Shown here: piece after piece, positions 1 through 14,054 of the stretch | Layout: each line of letters starts with the position of its first letter | Position numbering within the stretch: position 1 is the first letter of the stretch | Assembly: GCA_025526995.1 (NCBI GenBank) | Contig: JAHLKG010000004.1 | Coordinates: 868,001 to 932,000, forward strand | Direction: 5' to 3' | DNA: 64,000 nucleotides | DNA from: Powellomyces hirtus | Taxonomy: Eukaryota > Chytridiomycota > Chytridiomycetes > Spizellomycetales > Powellomycetaceae | Made by a program: the position numbers and the translations under genes | The notes under the pieces: model-generated | Database searches by the model: none | What the model was told of the DNA's origin: nothing | Seen by the model: the letters and a program-made list of their open reading frames with translations, nothing else

Positions 1-1229
1 GAGATCTCGTCACAAATTGTGCGGTCGCCCTGGCTGCGCTTCCTTTGTTGCTACCGGGCGATGAATTCATGGCAGGCAGGCTGCTGAACATGTGCATACT
101 TCACCCACGCGTGCAGGAAGCACTTGCAATTTCCGCCGGTGTGCCCTTGCGCGAAGCCGACAAGCTTTCCATGAGCAAACTGCAAGACTTGCTGGATTAT
201 GGTTTATACAGTGACGCGGCATTGCAAAAATCCGAGGCTCTGTATGGTCGGAGGACACATCAAGTGACAACCCTGTTGACGGAAGGCAGTGCTTCCAGCG
301 TCAGTATGCCCGCTCGCAACGACTGGATGTTTTCGCCATTCCAGCGGCTCTTGATGGAATCACAACAATTTGGACATCTCATCGCTGAAGCCCGGAAGAT
401 GGGCAAGCTACGGGAAGATGGAGACGATCTTGTAGTAGAATGCCTGCGATTGATTGATAGGATTGAGACATGCATACCTTTCGATTGGTACCGGCGTCAG
501 CTTCCTGACGCCGTTAAAATTGCTCGTCTCATGTGCATTTTCTTGCTCCCATCTTCCACTTCCGCACAGGAGATATTTGCACTTGATAGCGTGTCCGCCA
601 TGCTGTCCGCAGCTCTGGTGCGCTACACGTCTGACGAGTCTGCATGGGAACGATACGACTTGGACAAAGCATGTGGAGGCAAGAGTAGATTTTACCACCT
701 GTATCAAAGTCTAGTCGAGCAGTTCGCGGCTGTTTCCTTCGGTGATGTGGTCTTTGCGCGCTATCTACTGCTCCCGATCTCTATGCGCTATCCGGTCGAT
801 TATCGAGAGCTTTTTTGGAACGAGTTATACGACATCCTTCCTGCATTCACAATGGATATGAAGAATGTGGCAGCAGCTGGCGAATTTCTCGACTACTTTG
901 AGCCGATTGAAAGCGAGGAAAAGATTGTACTAATGTATATCCGGGCTATCGCTGACAGGAAAGTAACGTTGAACACGACGCCACTTTTATTCCACATCGC
1001 TGTGCACCATGTCAGCGGATTGCTGTTTGGTGAAGAGCACAGGGTGTCGGCTTCGCGCACCAATGTAGGCAAACAGGTCACGGCACTATTGGGTCAAACG
1101 ACCCTCGATTGTATTGTGGAGTGGGGCGGAATCACCACCGAAGGAGATGCGAAGGAGCGCGTTTCCGGCGATGCGCTGGTGGTCAGGAGGGCGGAGCTGC
1201 AGCAGTTTGCGCCATACAAGTTCAAGTAG
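1..1229 (+). CDS. RPAP1: RPAP1, RNA polymerase II-associated protein 1, C-terminal part (5' truncated by window)
   Basis: The open frame begins before the window (first full codon at base 3) and ends with a stop at 1227-1229, giving about 408 residues with no internal intron. The sequence matches the C-terminal region of RPAP1 as I recall it: a helical stretch containing LVEQFAAVSFGDVVFARYLL, then LLPISMRYPVDYRELFWNEL and an HIAVHHVSGLLFGE segment. RPAP1 (yeast Rba50) helps assemble or import RNA polymerase II. The N-terminal conserved domains lie upstream and are not visible. The gene converges on IFT70, whose stop is only about 100 bases away. The family call is confident because several separate motifs are collinear with animal RPAP1. 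Confidence 0.85.
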   Translation, partial: DLVTNCAVALAALPLLLPGDEFMAGRLLNMCILHPRVQEALAISAGVPLREADKLSMSKLQDLLDYGLYSDAALQKSEALYGRRTHQVTTLLTEGSASSVSMPARNDWMFSPFQRLLMESQQFGHLIAEARKMGKLREDGDDLVVECLRLIDRIETCIPFDWYRRQLPDAVKIARLMCIFLLPSSTSAQEIFALDSVSAMLSAALVRYTSDESAWERYDLDKACGGKSRFYHLYQSLVEQFAAVSFGDVVFARYLLLPISMRYPVDYRELFWNELYDILPAFTMDMKNVAAAGEFLDYFEPIESEEKIVLMYIRAIADRKVTLNTTPLLFHIAVHHVSGLLFGEEHRVSASRTNVGKQVTALLGQTTLDCIVEWGGITTEGDAKERVSGDALVVRRAELQQFAPYKFK

Positions 1230-1331
1230 AGAAATTACACCCGACTGGCGTATATCGCAGGCGTTTATGAGCCACTGTACATAATTCTTTACGCATAGCT
1301 CTCATCTTCTATAGCCACATTATAACGTAAT

Positions 1332-4099
1332 TCAATTGTACAATCTCAAATACAAACTCTTCAGCAGTCTTGCCTCACTGCTAACGTTATTTCTACCACC
1401 ATCTCTTGCCCTGGCGGAAGCAGACGTTGCAGTACTAGCGGGCTGTCCCGCTCCGGCTCCTGTGCTCTGCTGAGCGCTCCCACTGTTTCCTCCTCCCATG
1501 ACGTCCGATAAAGGATTATTAACAACGGCGGGTATCTGCCGTCCGTGGAGTTCGCAGGTGTCAAAAAATTGCAGAATTTCTTGGAATACAGAGTCCTTCA
1601 GGAGAATCATGTGCTTCGCGAGCATCTCGAAAAGGGAGGCGAAACATCGCTTGGCATAGTACCATGTATCTGTCCCAAGCTATCAATGCAGGAGAGACGA
1701 GACGATCAGCAGTGCTGCAACATCCCGAGGGTCAATGACCAGGCTGCTTTACCTTCTTGTTGAACGGCTCCAAACTCTTCATGATTCTCGTGATGCCAAA
1801 CTCGTAGTTCCCTTTCGCGCAGTACAGAGTCCCAATGACGAGATTCACTATGCAAAGGTGGTAGGTGCGCTTTGTGGGATCCTCGTACGCGAGACGCTCT
1901 TCCTCCTTTTCAATCTTTCGCATAAGCTCTTCAGCTTCTTCGTTCTGAGATGTCATGATGTAGGATACGCAGAGGTTTGCTAGTACAATTGCTGTGACTT
2001 CAAGAATCTGGAAAAGACGGGAGGCATTTAGCAGAGGATCTTCTTTTGCTTGATGTTTTATGTTTGATGCCATACATTCTCGTACTGTTTTTTGACAATG
2101 GGTTCATAGAACGAGATGGCTTCTTTGTATTTTGATTCTTGCATGAACAACACGTGTGCCACATTGAGCTTCCACACATCATGCTCGTTGCAGAATTCGA
2201 CCGATTTTCGAAAAATCTTCTCCACCATATGATAGTTGTCCCGATCCCAGTAGATTTTTGCTTGTGCCATCAAGACTGGGATGTATCTGGGGCATAACGT
2301 CCAAGATGATCATTCACATGAGATGGATGCGGACAGAGAGATGGGCGGTTTTAGGAACACACCTTTCAACCGCATCATCGTACTCGTTGACGACTCGCTT
2401 CACTGTTTCTTCGTCATGGTTTTGACGCGCCTCTTGAACCTGCTTGGTAAGCTTGCGGAGCATATCCGCGTGCTTGTTCGCAAGGTCGTCAAACTTGTTG
2501 TATGACTCTTCTGGAGACGATTGTCGTAACAATGATGCTTCCACAAAGCCATATATGTACTGTTAATTTAGGGGTTCACGGTGTGAGATTCGGGTATCTG
2601 AGTATCTGAGGCAAGTCTCTGTTCTTTCCACGAGGTAAATGTGCTCTCACAAAACTTACAGGATCCAGATGCACATCGGCAAGTTGTGCATTTTCCGCTA
2701 GCAGGTCTGCAGCGAGGTCAATGTACTGATACTTTATGTACAGCAGAAGCAAGTTGCCAAATGCTTCTGGTGGGGCAGGGATCTGATGCAGCAGGAAGTT
2801 CAACTTTTCGAATCCGCCTGTTGGATCAGTTTCCATGTTCATCAACGCCTGGTTGTGGAGGGTAACCGGATCAAGCTCCTGTTCATTCCGCGGCGGCATG
2901 TCTGTCAAGGCTTCCCTCGCAGCTTCGACTGTGAGGAAGGGGAGTGTTAGTAAGGCTCTGGCATTGACGTTGCCGAGGAGAAGTAGCACTCATACGATTC
3001 TTCAGGTGATACTCTATTGCCGCTTTGAGGTTAAAAGCTTCTACCAGATATGTCTCGTGCAACAGCTGCGAGTTTCCGACACTGCGGACCTCGATGCCCT
3101 CCGTCGCCATCCCGACGCTTAACTCTGTTGTAAGAACGGTAAGGAATCCAATCTATCAGAAGCAAAAAGCAACAGAAAATCTGCGTACCAGGATGATTTC
3201 GGATTCCCTTTTCGATAATGTCCGCAATGAACTTTAATGCAGATACATACTGGTTCAGCATGTAATGACACAAGGCAACGTTGTAAGACAGATCTGCTTG
3301 ATATCCCAGCATCTTGAGAGCGTCAAGGTAGTGCGCGCACGCTTCCTCGTATTTGCCTTCCTTGTGTCCATTCCGTTAAAAGTGGTCCACCAAATAAAAG
3401 AGACTTCCTGAGGGAAAAGGTACATTACTTTGAAAAGCAAGCATGCGCGGTTGATGATGGTATCGGGCTCGCTTGGCGGAAGTTGATCTATGAGCATTTT
3501 GCATCCGGGTAGGTCATCCATTCCGTATTTGATGGCGGCCTGCAGCTTCCAAATCTATTGATAGTATGGGGAGCTGTGTGAGCTTTCTCTGACAATTCTT
3601 GAAGCTGGAGGCTACCGGAGTGCCGTACCTTCGTAGACGTGTCCGCGTTTTCAATCATTGCACATGCTTTCTGCGCCTCGTCATACAACCCTCCTTTGTA
3701 CAAGCTCTGAACATAATACACTCGATAAGAGTCGACTTCCGGGTAGAATCGCGTCAGCTGTTCATAGCTTGAACGTGAAATCAATCAATACTTTTGTCAA
3801 GCAATGCGAAGATATAACAAGGTCTCTTACTAATTGGCCGCCTGTTGAAAGTCTTGCAACATGAAGTAACAGTAGGCAATGAGACTAAGCACTGGCCTAC
3901 TTTCCGGCGTCGTATTCAGCTCCGTCGACAGAATCTTGATGACATCCGTAAAGCGGCCGTCGCGAATGTAAGAGTAGATAGTTGTTGTGTATTTCCCTTC
4001 GGGAACCTGAAAGAATCCAGCTGGAGCACTGCCGCCGCCTGCACCCGGGTATGATGTTCCAGGAACCATCGACGTTCGAGGCGGTCCATACGAAGTCAT
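1332..4099 (-). CDS. IFT70: IFT70 / TTC30 (DYF-1), intraflagellar transport complex B TPR protein
   Basis: Ten coding exons on the minus strand, in order: 4099-3831, 3767-3629, 3545-3429, 3360-3189, 3124-2996, 2928-2660, 2559-2363, 2286-2076, 2007-1753, 1679-1332. All junctions are GT-AG and phases agree, giving 701 residues (animal TTC30 is about 665). The protein is a TPR superhelix throughout. Strongly conserved blocks include LKIRSVGN-like GIEVRSVGN, ELDPVTLHNQALMNM, MVEKIFRKSVEFCN, WKLNVAHVLFMQE and NLVIGTLYCAKGNYEFGI. IFT70 wraps IFT52 in the IFT-B core and is required to build the axoneme. The start ATG is followed by a short Gly/Pro-rich tail not seen in animals. It shares a 218-bp divergent promoter with NOSIP. 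Presence of the gene shows the host makes a flagellum. Confidence 0.95.
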
Positions 4100-4182
4100 T
4101 GCTGAGTGGGAGTCGGCCTTCTCTTGTGTTGTCTTCTCAATTCTGTTCGAACAGCTGAACGCAAGGGAAGCAGCGGAATTGC

Positions 4183-4199
4183 TTACGCGCTACGCGTAA
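4183..4199. promoter_or_regulatory. Palindromic ACGCGT-type (MCB-like) element between IFT70 and NOSIP
   Basis: TTACGCG (4183-4189) and CGCGTAA (4193-4199) form a perfect 7-bp inverted repeat with a 3-base spacer, and the right arm contains ACGCGT. It lies in the 218-bp region separating two divergent start codons (IFT70 at 4099, NOSIP at 4318). ACGCGT is the Mlu cell-cycle box bound by MBF in yeasts. That this one acts as an MBF site is inference. Confidence 0.4.
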
Positions 4200-4317
4200 C
4201 CGATGGCATTTTGTGGCGCAGGACTCAATATTTCAACTTGATGTCCCTAGCAGGTGCAGAAGCAGGTGTCAAATTTCACAACCCAACGAACAACAGATCG
4301 ACAACTAGTACGACGCA

Positions 4318-5948
4318 ATGTCCAGGTAGACAATGGGGGCCAAGCACTAACCAAGCGGGACAGGCACAGATATCCTTTTTTGACGTTGTTCGTTACACTT
4401 TGTTCAGACATTCCAAAAACAATACGGCTCTGGCTTTCTTCACTCACTACGAGAAGTCGAAACTCAACTATGGAACCCAGAAACAAAGGCTGGGACGAGA
4501 CTCGATGCGAAATTTCGATGCTTGCTTCTTATGCCTGCAACGGGCGAGAGAGCCGCTCTGTTGGTATGGGCATTCTGTGTGCAAATTGCGTGCGCAATAG
4601 GAGCTGTAGAGCTTACTCTCTTCGTTAGTTCGGAAGGGCATTTATCTTGCAAAGTAAGACGCACTGTCAATTGCTCTTGTACCTCTAATAGAGAGCCTTG
4701 CACAGTGTTGTTTTGATATCAACATTGCGTGGATTCTGTTAGGAATGCATGTACGAGAACATTCTGGCACAGAAGAAGGAAATCGGCCGGCAACAAAAGC
4801 TGTACGAAGAACAGCAAAATCTACTTCAGGTCAGCTTTCTATGATAGCGATCGGAGATGTGGAATGCTCGGCATTTTACTGACGTTACTTTTGAAACTAT
4901 GACAGGAGGAGCGACAGCGAGGACTTGATGCCATAAGTCAGGCGGAGCTAGCACTATTCGAACAGACGGAGACACAGTTCCAGCCCTCAATGATGAGCGC
5001 TGCAACTGACATTGGGGACGGGAAGCGCCTCATGGATGGCAAAAGTAAGACATGCATCCCCACTATCTCCTTGATCAAGTACTAAATAGAAATCAATCAG
5101 TATATAAAATGGTCAAGACGGAGGACGGTACGGTGTATCAGTACGACGAGGAGGAAAATCGCCGGAAAGCATTGGAAGCTGCTGAGGCAGCCAAAGCCCC
5201 GACAAAGGAGATGGTGGGTTTTCAACTGTGTTATCCTCGCTCTATCTTTATGGCTTCGGGCTCATCGCATGCTTAGTTGGCCTCCAAGAATAAAGCGTTG
5301 CCGAGTTTCTGGATACCTTCCTTGACACCGGATGCCAAACTGGTGGTTGTTCAAGCGCCCAAATTAGAAACTATGTGCACAGCTACCGAAACACCACATT
5401 CAGTTTCGTGAGTTCCAAGGTCCACCCCGTCTGAAGTGTATTGTCTATCACTAACCAGAATAATTGCATGCCTGGATATTTTTGCAGAATAAAGAAGCTC
5501 ATCGACGTCAAATTTACGAGCGCAAAGGGCGATCCCACCCAGCTTGTCTGCCCAGCATGCCTGAAAACCCTGACAAATGGCTCAAAGATCGTGGGTAAGA
5601 CTATGATAACGTTGTCATACATTTATATGTTACACTGGTTTCTCACGCAAGGATTCCAGTGTTGAAGAACTGTGGCCATGTTCTATGTAAAGGTTGTTGC
5701 GGAAAGTTTGTGCGGCCGACGCACAAATGCCATATTTGTGATACCAGGTGCAAGGATCGTGATATCATCCAGGTCAATGGCGAAGGTAGGCTTCGAATAG
5801 GGTGGACTCGGCATCAGTCTGCCTCCCTCCGCCGCTTTTCCTGGCTCTCGATCGCATTCTCATCAAACCCTCCCTTTCTTTAGGCACGGGATTCTCCAGC
5901 GGGGGAGGAAAAGTTGAAAGCTCAAAAACAACAGTGGCATTCCAGTAG
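4318..5948 (+). CDS. NOSIP: NOSIP-family U-box/RING E3 ubiquitin ligase
   Basis: Ten coding exons: 4318-4325, 4408-4563, 4629-4653, 4743-4829, 4906-5044, 5101-5213, 5277-5407, 5488-5594, 5660-5785, 5884-5948. All are GT-AG and phase-consistent, giving 318 residues (human NOSIP 301). The first coding exon is only 8 nt (ATG plus five bases) and yields the family N-terminus MSRHSKNNT. A split modified RING/U-box lies at residues about 37-75 (NFDACFLCLQ, then EGHLSCKECMYENIL). The diagnostic LPSFWIPSLTPDAK block and a C-terminal RING-like half (CPACLKTL, CGHVLCKGCCGKF, CHICDTRCKDRDII) follow. NOSIP is an E3 ligase with reported links to the spliceosome. The exon 6-7 join is well supported; the shortest exons deserve cDNA confirmation. 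Confidence 0.92.
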
Positions 5949-6542
5949 AATAGACTGTCGGCTTCCTTCACGGGCCGGGGCGATGTGCCCGTAACGTAGA
6001 CCACTGACCGCACCCATTGTGGTCAAGACATCTACTGGGTAGACGTCTGCTAGTTGCCGATCTGACAAGCCTAAGTAAGCATCCTTGCGCCCTATGAAGA
6101 GCAGTCAATCAAATCTTGGGGTGCAAAACCGTTCATGAGCTGACTGACTGACGGGGGGGAGTTGAGCGCGTCGCTGGTCTAAGCCCCATGCATACCTTTA
6201 TATGGGATCGGGTGGCGGCTGGTTACTCCAATCACGTGAAAGGCAACCGCCACCATCCCATATTAGGGGCGTCGTAATCCGAACAACAGTTACAGTCAGT
6301 CACCAACCCGATGAAAGGCAACCGCCGCCACGCCAGACCCGTAGCTGGAAAAGTTGCACTTCCATAAGCGAAGACCGTCGATTCTCCCAAGCGCACAGAA
6401 AACATTCGTGAATTCACCGAGCTGGGGTCTTGATAAGGGTTACGATTTGGGACAGAAGAAAACGTTGGACATCACTGAGCGTTGCGCAAGACCTTCCCGA
6501 CGACAGCCAAAGTAGGACTTCCAGGCAACGGCGAGTGCAGAA
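5949..6542. other. Intergenic region upstream of PAK
   Basis: No supported gene in 594 bp. It contains an exact 15-bp direct repeat (TGAAAGGCAACCGCC at 6237-6251 and 6312-6326) and the hairpin at 6203-6260 described separately. Two weak overlapping ORFs here are not conserved and lack coding character. Confidence 0.6.
6203..6260. repeat. Imperfect hairpin enclosing a CACGTG site, upstream of PAK
   Basis: TGGGAT (6203-6208) and GGTGGCGG (6211-6218) pair with CCGCCACC (6247-6254) and ATCCCA (6255-6260). This gives a 14-bp stem with a 2-base bulge. The 28-base loop carries CACGTG (6233-6238). The position about 280 bp upstream of the PAK start suggests a promoter element; function is inference. 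Confidence 0.4.
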
Positions 6543-9572
<3,030 letters not shown>

Positions 9573-9986
9573 ACTCCCAGGACAATGAATCCTCACCAGC
9601 GAACAGCCAGCCTGAGAATGAACTCCCCTTTCCTTCGTCTTGGTTTCCACATGCTACATAGCTGTCATCTCCCCTCCACCCTCTTTCTCGGTCCCTTTCC
9701 GTTACCCCTCCCCTTCCCCTTTTTCTCCCTCCACTATCTCTTCACCCTCTTTCTCCGTCCCGTTCCGTTACCCCTCCCCCTTCCCCTTTTTCTCCCTCCA
9801 CTATCTCTTTCAGTTTCTTTCTTTCCTTTTTAGCTGTCTCCTCATCACTTGATTACATTTATATTATACCGTTTCCGCTGTGTTGCATTTCATCCTTCAG
9901 AATTCAATCTGTTCTTCTAAACCGCAGCTAGTGGACAATCTAAGAATACACTAAAACATGCTTTTGGTCGAGATTCTTCGGACGAT
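9573..9986. other. Convergent intergenic region, pyrimidine-rich
   Basis: Region between the PAK and CLC stop codons. It is strongly C/T-rich on the plus strand and contains the tandem duplication at 9677-9811. No gene is supported; 3' UTRs of both genes are expected here. Confidence 0.6.
9677..9811. repeat. Two-copy 66-68-bp tandem duplication of polypyrimidine DNA
   Basis: A unit starting CACCCTCTTTCTC occupies 9677-9742 and is repeated from 9743 to about 9811 with a few substitutions and added C or T bases. Both copies include CCGTTACCCCTCCCC and CCCTCCACTATCTCTT. It lies in the shared 3' flank of two convergent genes. Confidence 0.8.
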
Positions 9987-12900
9987 TTAGGTTCCTCCTT
10001 TGAAACTCCCTCTCCTACTTAATGGAATTAGATTGGTTTCGTCGTCCACCTCGTCGCCTACACTAGCATCCTCAAGACTCCCTCGACTACTACTGCCAGC
10101 CCCAGCCGTGCCCCATGTTGCACTACCAAAAGCTCCGGAGGCGCCTCGCAACTTTCGCGCTCGAGAAACGCCTCCCGCACGCCGTGGTCCCAACAAAGAG
10201 CCCGACGCGGTACTATCACTCCCTAAGCCTGCAGCACGTGCGAGATCGGCCGGCAGCCACGAGAGGGAGGCCCCGGATGCGAATGGGTCTTCATGCTGTT
10301 CCTCGCCATACATGGCAATCAAAATATCCTTCTTTGTTAAAATGCCTTTGAGCTTTCCCATGTGCAACACGATGATGTACCGCGGACCGAGCTTTTTGAA
10401 AAGATCCTGTGGCATAAACAGCAAGATTGATTGACACTCGAGAACGTGGGCAAAGGGAAGCTATCTCTTCGGCAACTCACCATGACAAGCTCAATAGACA
10501 CTTTGGGATGCACATGCAATGGTGCGCGATCCAAAAACGACACTAGCTGCAAGAGTTTGCCGCCAGGTGCGGGATTGCGTGATGCAATCCCGTCCTTGTC
10601 GAAAAGAGATGCAGGCGGGAGTGCGGAGGAGGACGGACCGGTGAAAACGAACGAGGGCATATGTGTTGGATCTGAAACGCTAAAGTTGCGCTGCGGCCGC
10701 ATGGGATTTGACCCGCTACTGAGACGCTCGTCAAAAAAGACCGGAGCGGCAGGTCGTATGCCCTGTTGTTTGGCTTTGTCTGCAAACAAGTTAACATGCG
10801 ATCATACAACATGGAGACTTGTCATACGCGTTCTGCGATGCTGTCACCTACCTAGCGCATACTTGAGATCTTCTTTAGAAATGTAGCCTACGAGAGTGAG
10901 GTCATCCATGCTCTTCACAACGGGAAAGCCCTTGTATTTGGCTTGTTGCAAAGCCTCCTCTGAAACCCGATCCTCGTCAGAATCTTGAAAAATAGAGGGA
11001 TTCGGCATCTCACACTCCTACCAATGTCGGCAACTGTCATTCCTGAGACGACGAAGCAAACTACTTCTTCCGACGGCGTCATGACTTCTGATGCTGTCAG
11101 CCCGACAACCTCATCTTCTCGTGGGTCAAGGAAGGGGTACCTGTTCATCCGAATTTGCATCTCTGCAAATCCACCCTTTCCAAAGAGGTCTCCCACGATT
11201 TTGGCGGTCATCAGTGTTACCATACAGGGGACGATGTAGTTTAGCGTCCCGGTGAGCTCAAACATCACCACGGTCAGGGATACTGTGCCGCGGGTTAGAG
11301 AAAAGAGTCTTAGTTGAGCATAAAAGCACAGGTGTACTGCTGCATTATATGTGCTCCGACTTTCCCGCCGGGTCGGGGATGCACTTACGCGTCATTCTTG
11401 TCACGCCTCCAAGGGCACCGATAGCTCCCAGCAGAGCGTAGACTCCGGGCGTTACGCATGACTCATCCGGTGGACACGAGTAAAAGAGAGTGTTTCCCGG
11501 ATCGTGTCTGTACGGAAAAAAGATCCGAAACATAAGAGATCTTCGTGCGGGAGAGTTTCTTTTGAATGTCGTGCCACTTACTCCTGCCATGATTGCACCG
11601 TCATGCCCAAGACGCGCCCGAACAGCGCCCCCCATACCATTGAAGGGATGCTAAGCGCACAAGCAAACTGTGAGAGGCCAGTACTCGACTAGAGTGTGCA
11701 GTCCCACTTACAATATGCCGGCAGGAATCTGATAGGTGAAACGCGCAAGTTAGTAATAGTGCAATGAGGATCAGAATCGGTATGGAGGAACCTTTATCCC
11801 GAATGTTATCATAGTCAAGACAATGCGCATGAGCAGAGCTACGACAAGCGAGGCTATAACTCTTCCTCGACCATCGCGACTAATACACGTGTTAATTCAT
11901 TTCGAAAGCCAGAGGATCCTCAAGGCCGACCTACTTGCAAATCCCATGGAAATCAGCCTCCTCGCACTCGCGGAACAGCCCTTCCAGCAAATCTGAGCTG
12001 TCAACTCTGCAATGGTAAGATACGTCAGCAAACGTATTCGATGCTCATCAAGTACCACATTTGGATGTTCACCTCGTGAAAATGTTCAAATAGCAAATAA
12101 AGGCCGTTCCTGCTGCAAGTACGGCTACCTCCCGCAAGGGATGCAGCTTCAGCACGGACTTCTTTCGGAAGAGTTGAACGCGGCGATTCACAGCTATCAA
12201 AAGCACTCCAATCAAGCCCTAGATGTAACGCTTCTTCAGCAACACTTAGCATCACACTTCCTCTGTGACGGATGGATTACCCCGAAAACCCCGAGGACAA
12301 TGAAGAATATGAGCTCAAAGAAGTGCCACGGTCTGGAATACGTGACCGCATAGAGTACTCGTTTGCCCCGATAGGGATCAATCAACTGAAGAAGGAGCAC
12401 AAGGATGTTAAATCAAATCATTTAGTCGATGCTTTCGAAAATGGTATCTACCTGAAGAGTGACTGTTGCCACGAGGGCACAAAAGAAGCTTCGAACCATT
12501 GTTTTTGCAGGAAAAAACGAACTGAGCTCCTGAGAACCGTCATGCACTGTGTTATAACAAGCCCATTTCGCGCAGACATAACGGCCGCCCAATCTACCTC
12601 GAGAGAAAACAAAACCCCGCCAATGGGAGCTCCGAAAGCAACTGCGATGCCCGCGCCGGAAGCCGCTGCGTGCCATAGTCATTAGTATCGTAGAGTGAGC
12701 CACGCGCAGCGCACATGGACTTCTTACCAGACAAAATCTCACGTTTCCTGGCTTAGAAGGCAATAAGGAACGCCTTATTCAATTAGCTATTCAGGTACGT
12801 GAAACTGAATCCGCATGTAAATTACCTTCATTGCGCCAATATTTAGGAAACAGTCTTGGGAACACATTGCCGACACAGCAAGCAACGTGGATCATGGGCC

Positions 12901-14054
12901 CTTCCTTCCCCACCGCCAAACCAGACGCAACCATCAGAGGCTACAGGTAACTGATGCTCAGTGAAGCTACGAAGAGCATCTAGGACAAGATGTGCGTACC
13001 AGACCCGCTGCCTTGACTATTAGAGTTTTGGTTCCAAGAAACCCCTTTATTATGAAACCTCCCAATATTGTTTTCACTTCTGCTGAGCCGGAGCCGGCCG
13101 CATAAGGCGCCAAACGAGTGACTATGAACGCACACGCGCTAGCAAATAAGGTCTATGGCGATGGTTAGAACCTTGCGCAACATGTTTTCGTGTTCCAGCG
13201 GGAGAGACTTACCGAAAACAGAATATAAAATATCCAATTTACTAATCCCCATCCGCGCGACCCGAGGATAACCGAACTCCAATCATTCCAGGCTGGACAT
13301 GACGCATCTAAGTCGCGAACTCAAATCAGCATAACAGATTACAAAGTGGCGGTCTCTCGTGCGGTTCCCAACCTGCATCCCACTGCCCGGTGCAACAGAT
13401 ACTCTTGCTGATATGCCACTCGTAACTGCAGTATCCAAACCGAATGTCTCCGAGCCACGCAGCGACCACGTCGATCCATCCCGCAACAAGCCCGATCGAG
13501 ATGCCTTGTTGTAGTACACAATGTTAAGGCAGTCCCGGATGTGGAATGGGCTTTAACAATTGACAAACCGATGATCGATATAAGAATCCAGGACTGCGTC
13601 GCGTCAAACAGCATCTGGAAATTGCTCATACGTCCCCCTGGTCCATGCTGCGTCCGCATCCGATTTTGACGACGATAGTCTCGCATAAGGTCCTTCATCC
13701 AATCTGTTTGTTTTTCGCGGTGAGCTTGATGATGTCATGAGAACCGTAGTGTTTCAAAGCGCTAACCTATGGTGGTGAAGTCCTCATATATGACTCGGTC
13801 ATCCTCAACGTCTTCTTCTGGGGCCCCATTGGTGTGATCTGCGGTCAGGAGTCCGGTGTTATGTGCTGACTGGCGTCGAGACGATTCCGTGGAGGACAGA
13901 TTCTCATCAATTGATGGAGCGGAGGTTTCTTGATCCGAGCCTTGTCTCCCTCTTTGTAAAGAATAAAACAGCAACTTTTAGGTTGCGAATCCAGCGTAGT
14001 TCCACTGACGTGTCTACAAAAGTACATACAATTGCGAGGGCGGAAGCCGGCCAT
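9987..14054 (-). CDS. CLC-type intracellular Cl-/H+ exchanger (Gef1/CLC-3-like) with CBS domains
   Basis: Twenty-one exons from 14054 down to 9987: 14054-14030, 13949-13767, 13703-13569, 13504-13373, 13292-13213, 13152-13000, 12940-12826, 12751-12728, 12665-12598, 12529-12452, 12385-12281, 12218-12073, 12006-11935, 11879-11792, 11728-11712, 11650-11582, 11507-11389, 11282-11022, 10983-10852, 10779-10481, 10406-9987; 906 residues. The N-terminus has the FTTIDWMKD signature. The gating glutamate Glu249 lies in VGKEGP and the internal proton glutamate Glu355 in WHFFELIFF, so a proton-coupled exchanger rather than a channel is expected. IPAGIFIPS and [11 protein letters not shown] are also present, and CBS halves lie in the last four exons. 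The usual GSGI(P/S)E selectivity motif reads GSGSAE. Exons of 17, 24 and 25 nt are required to keep the frame. The first exon is the least certain. Confidence 0.92.
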
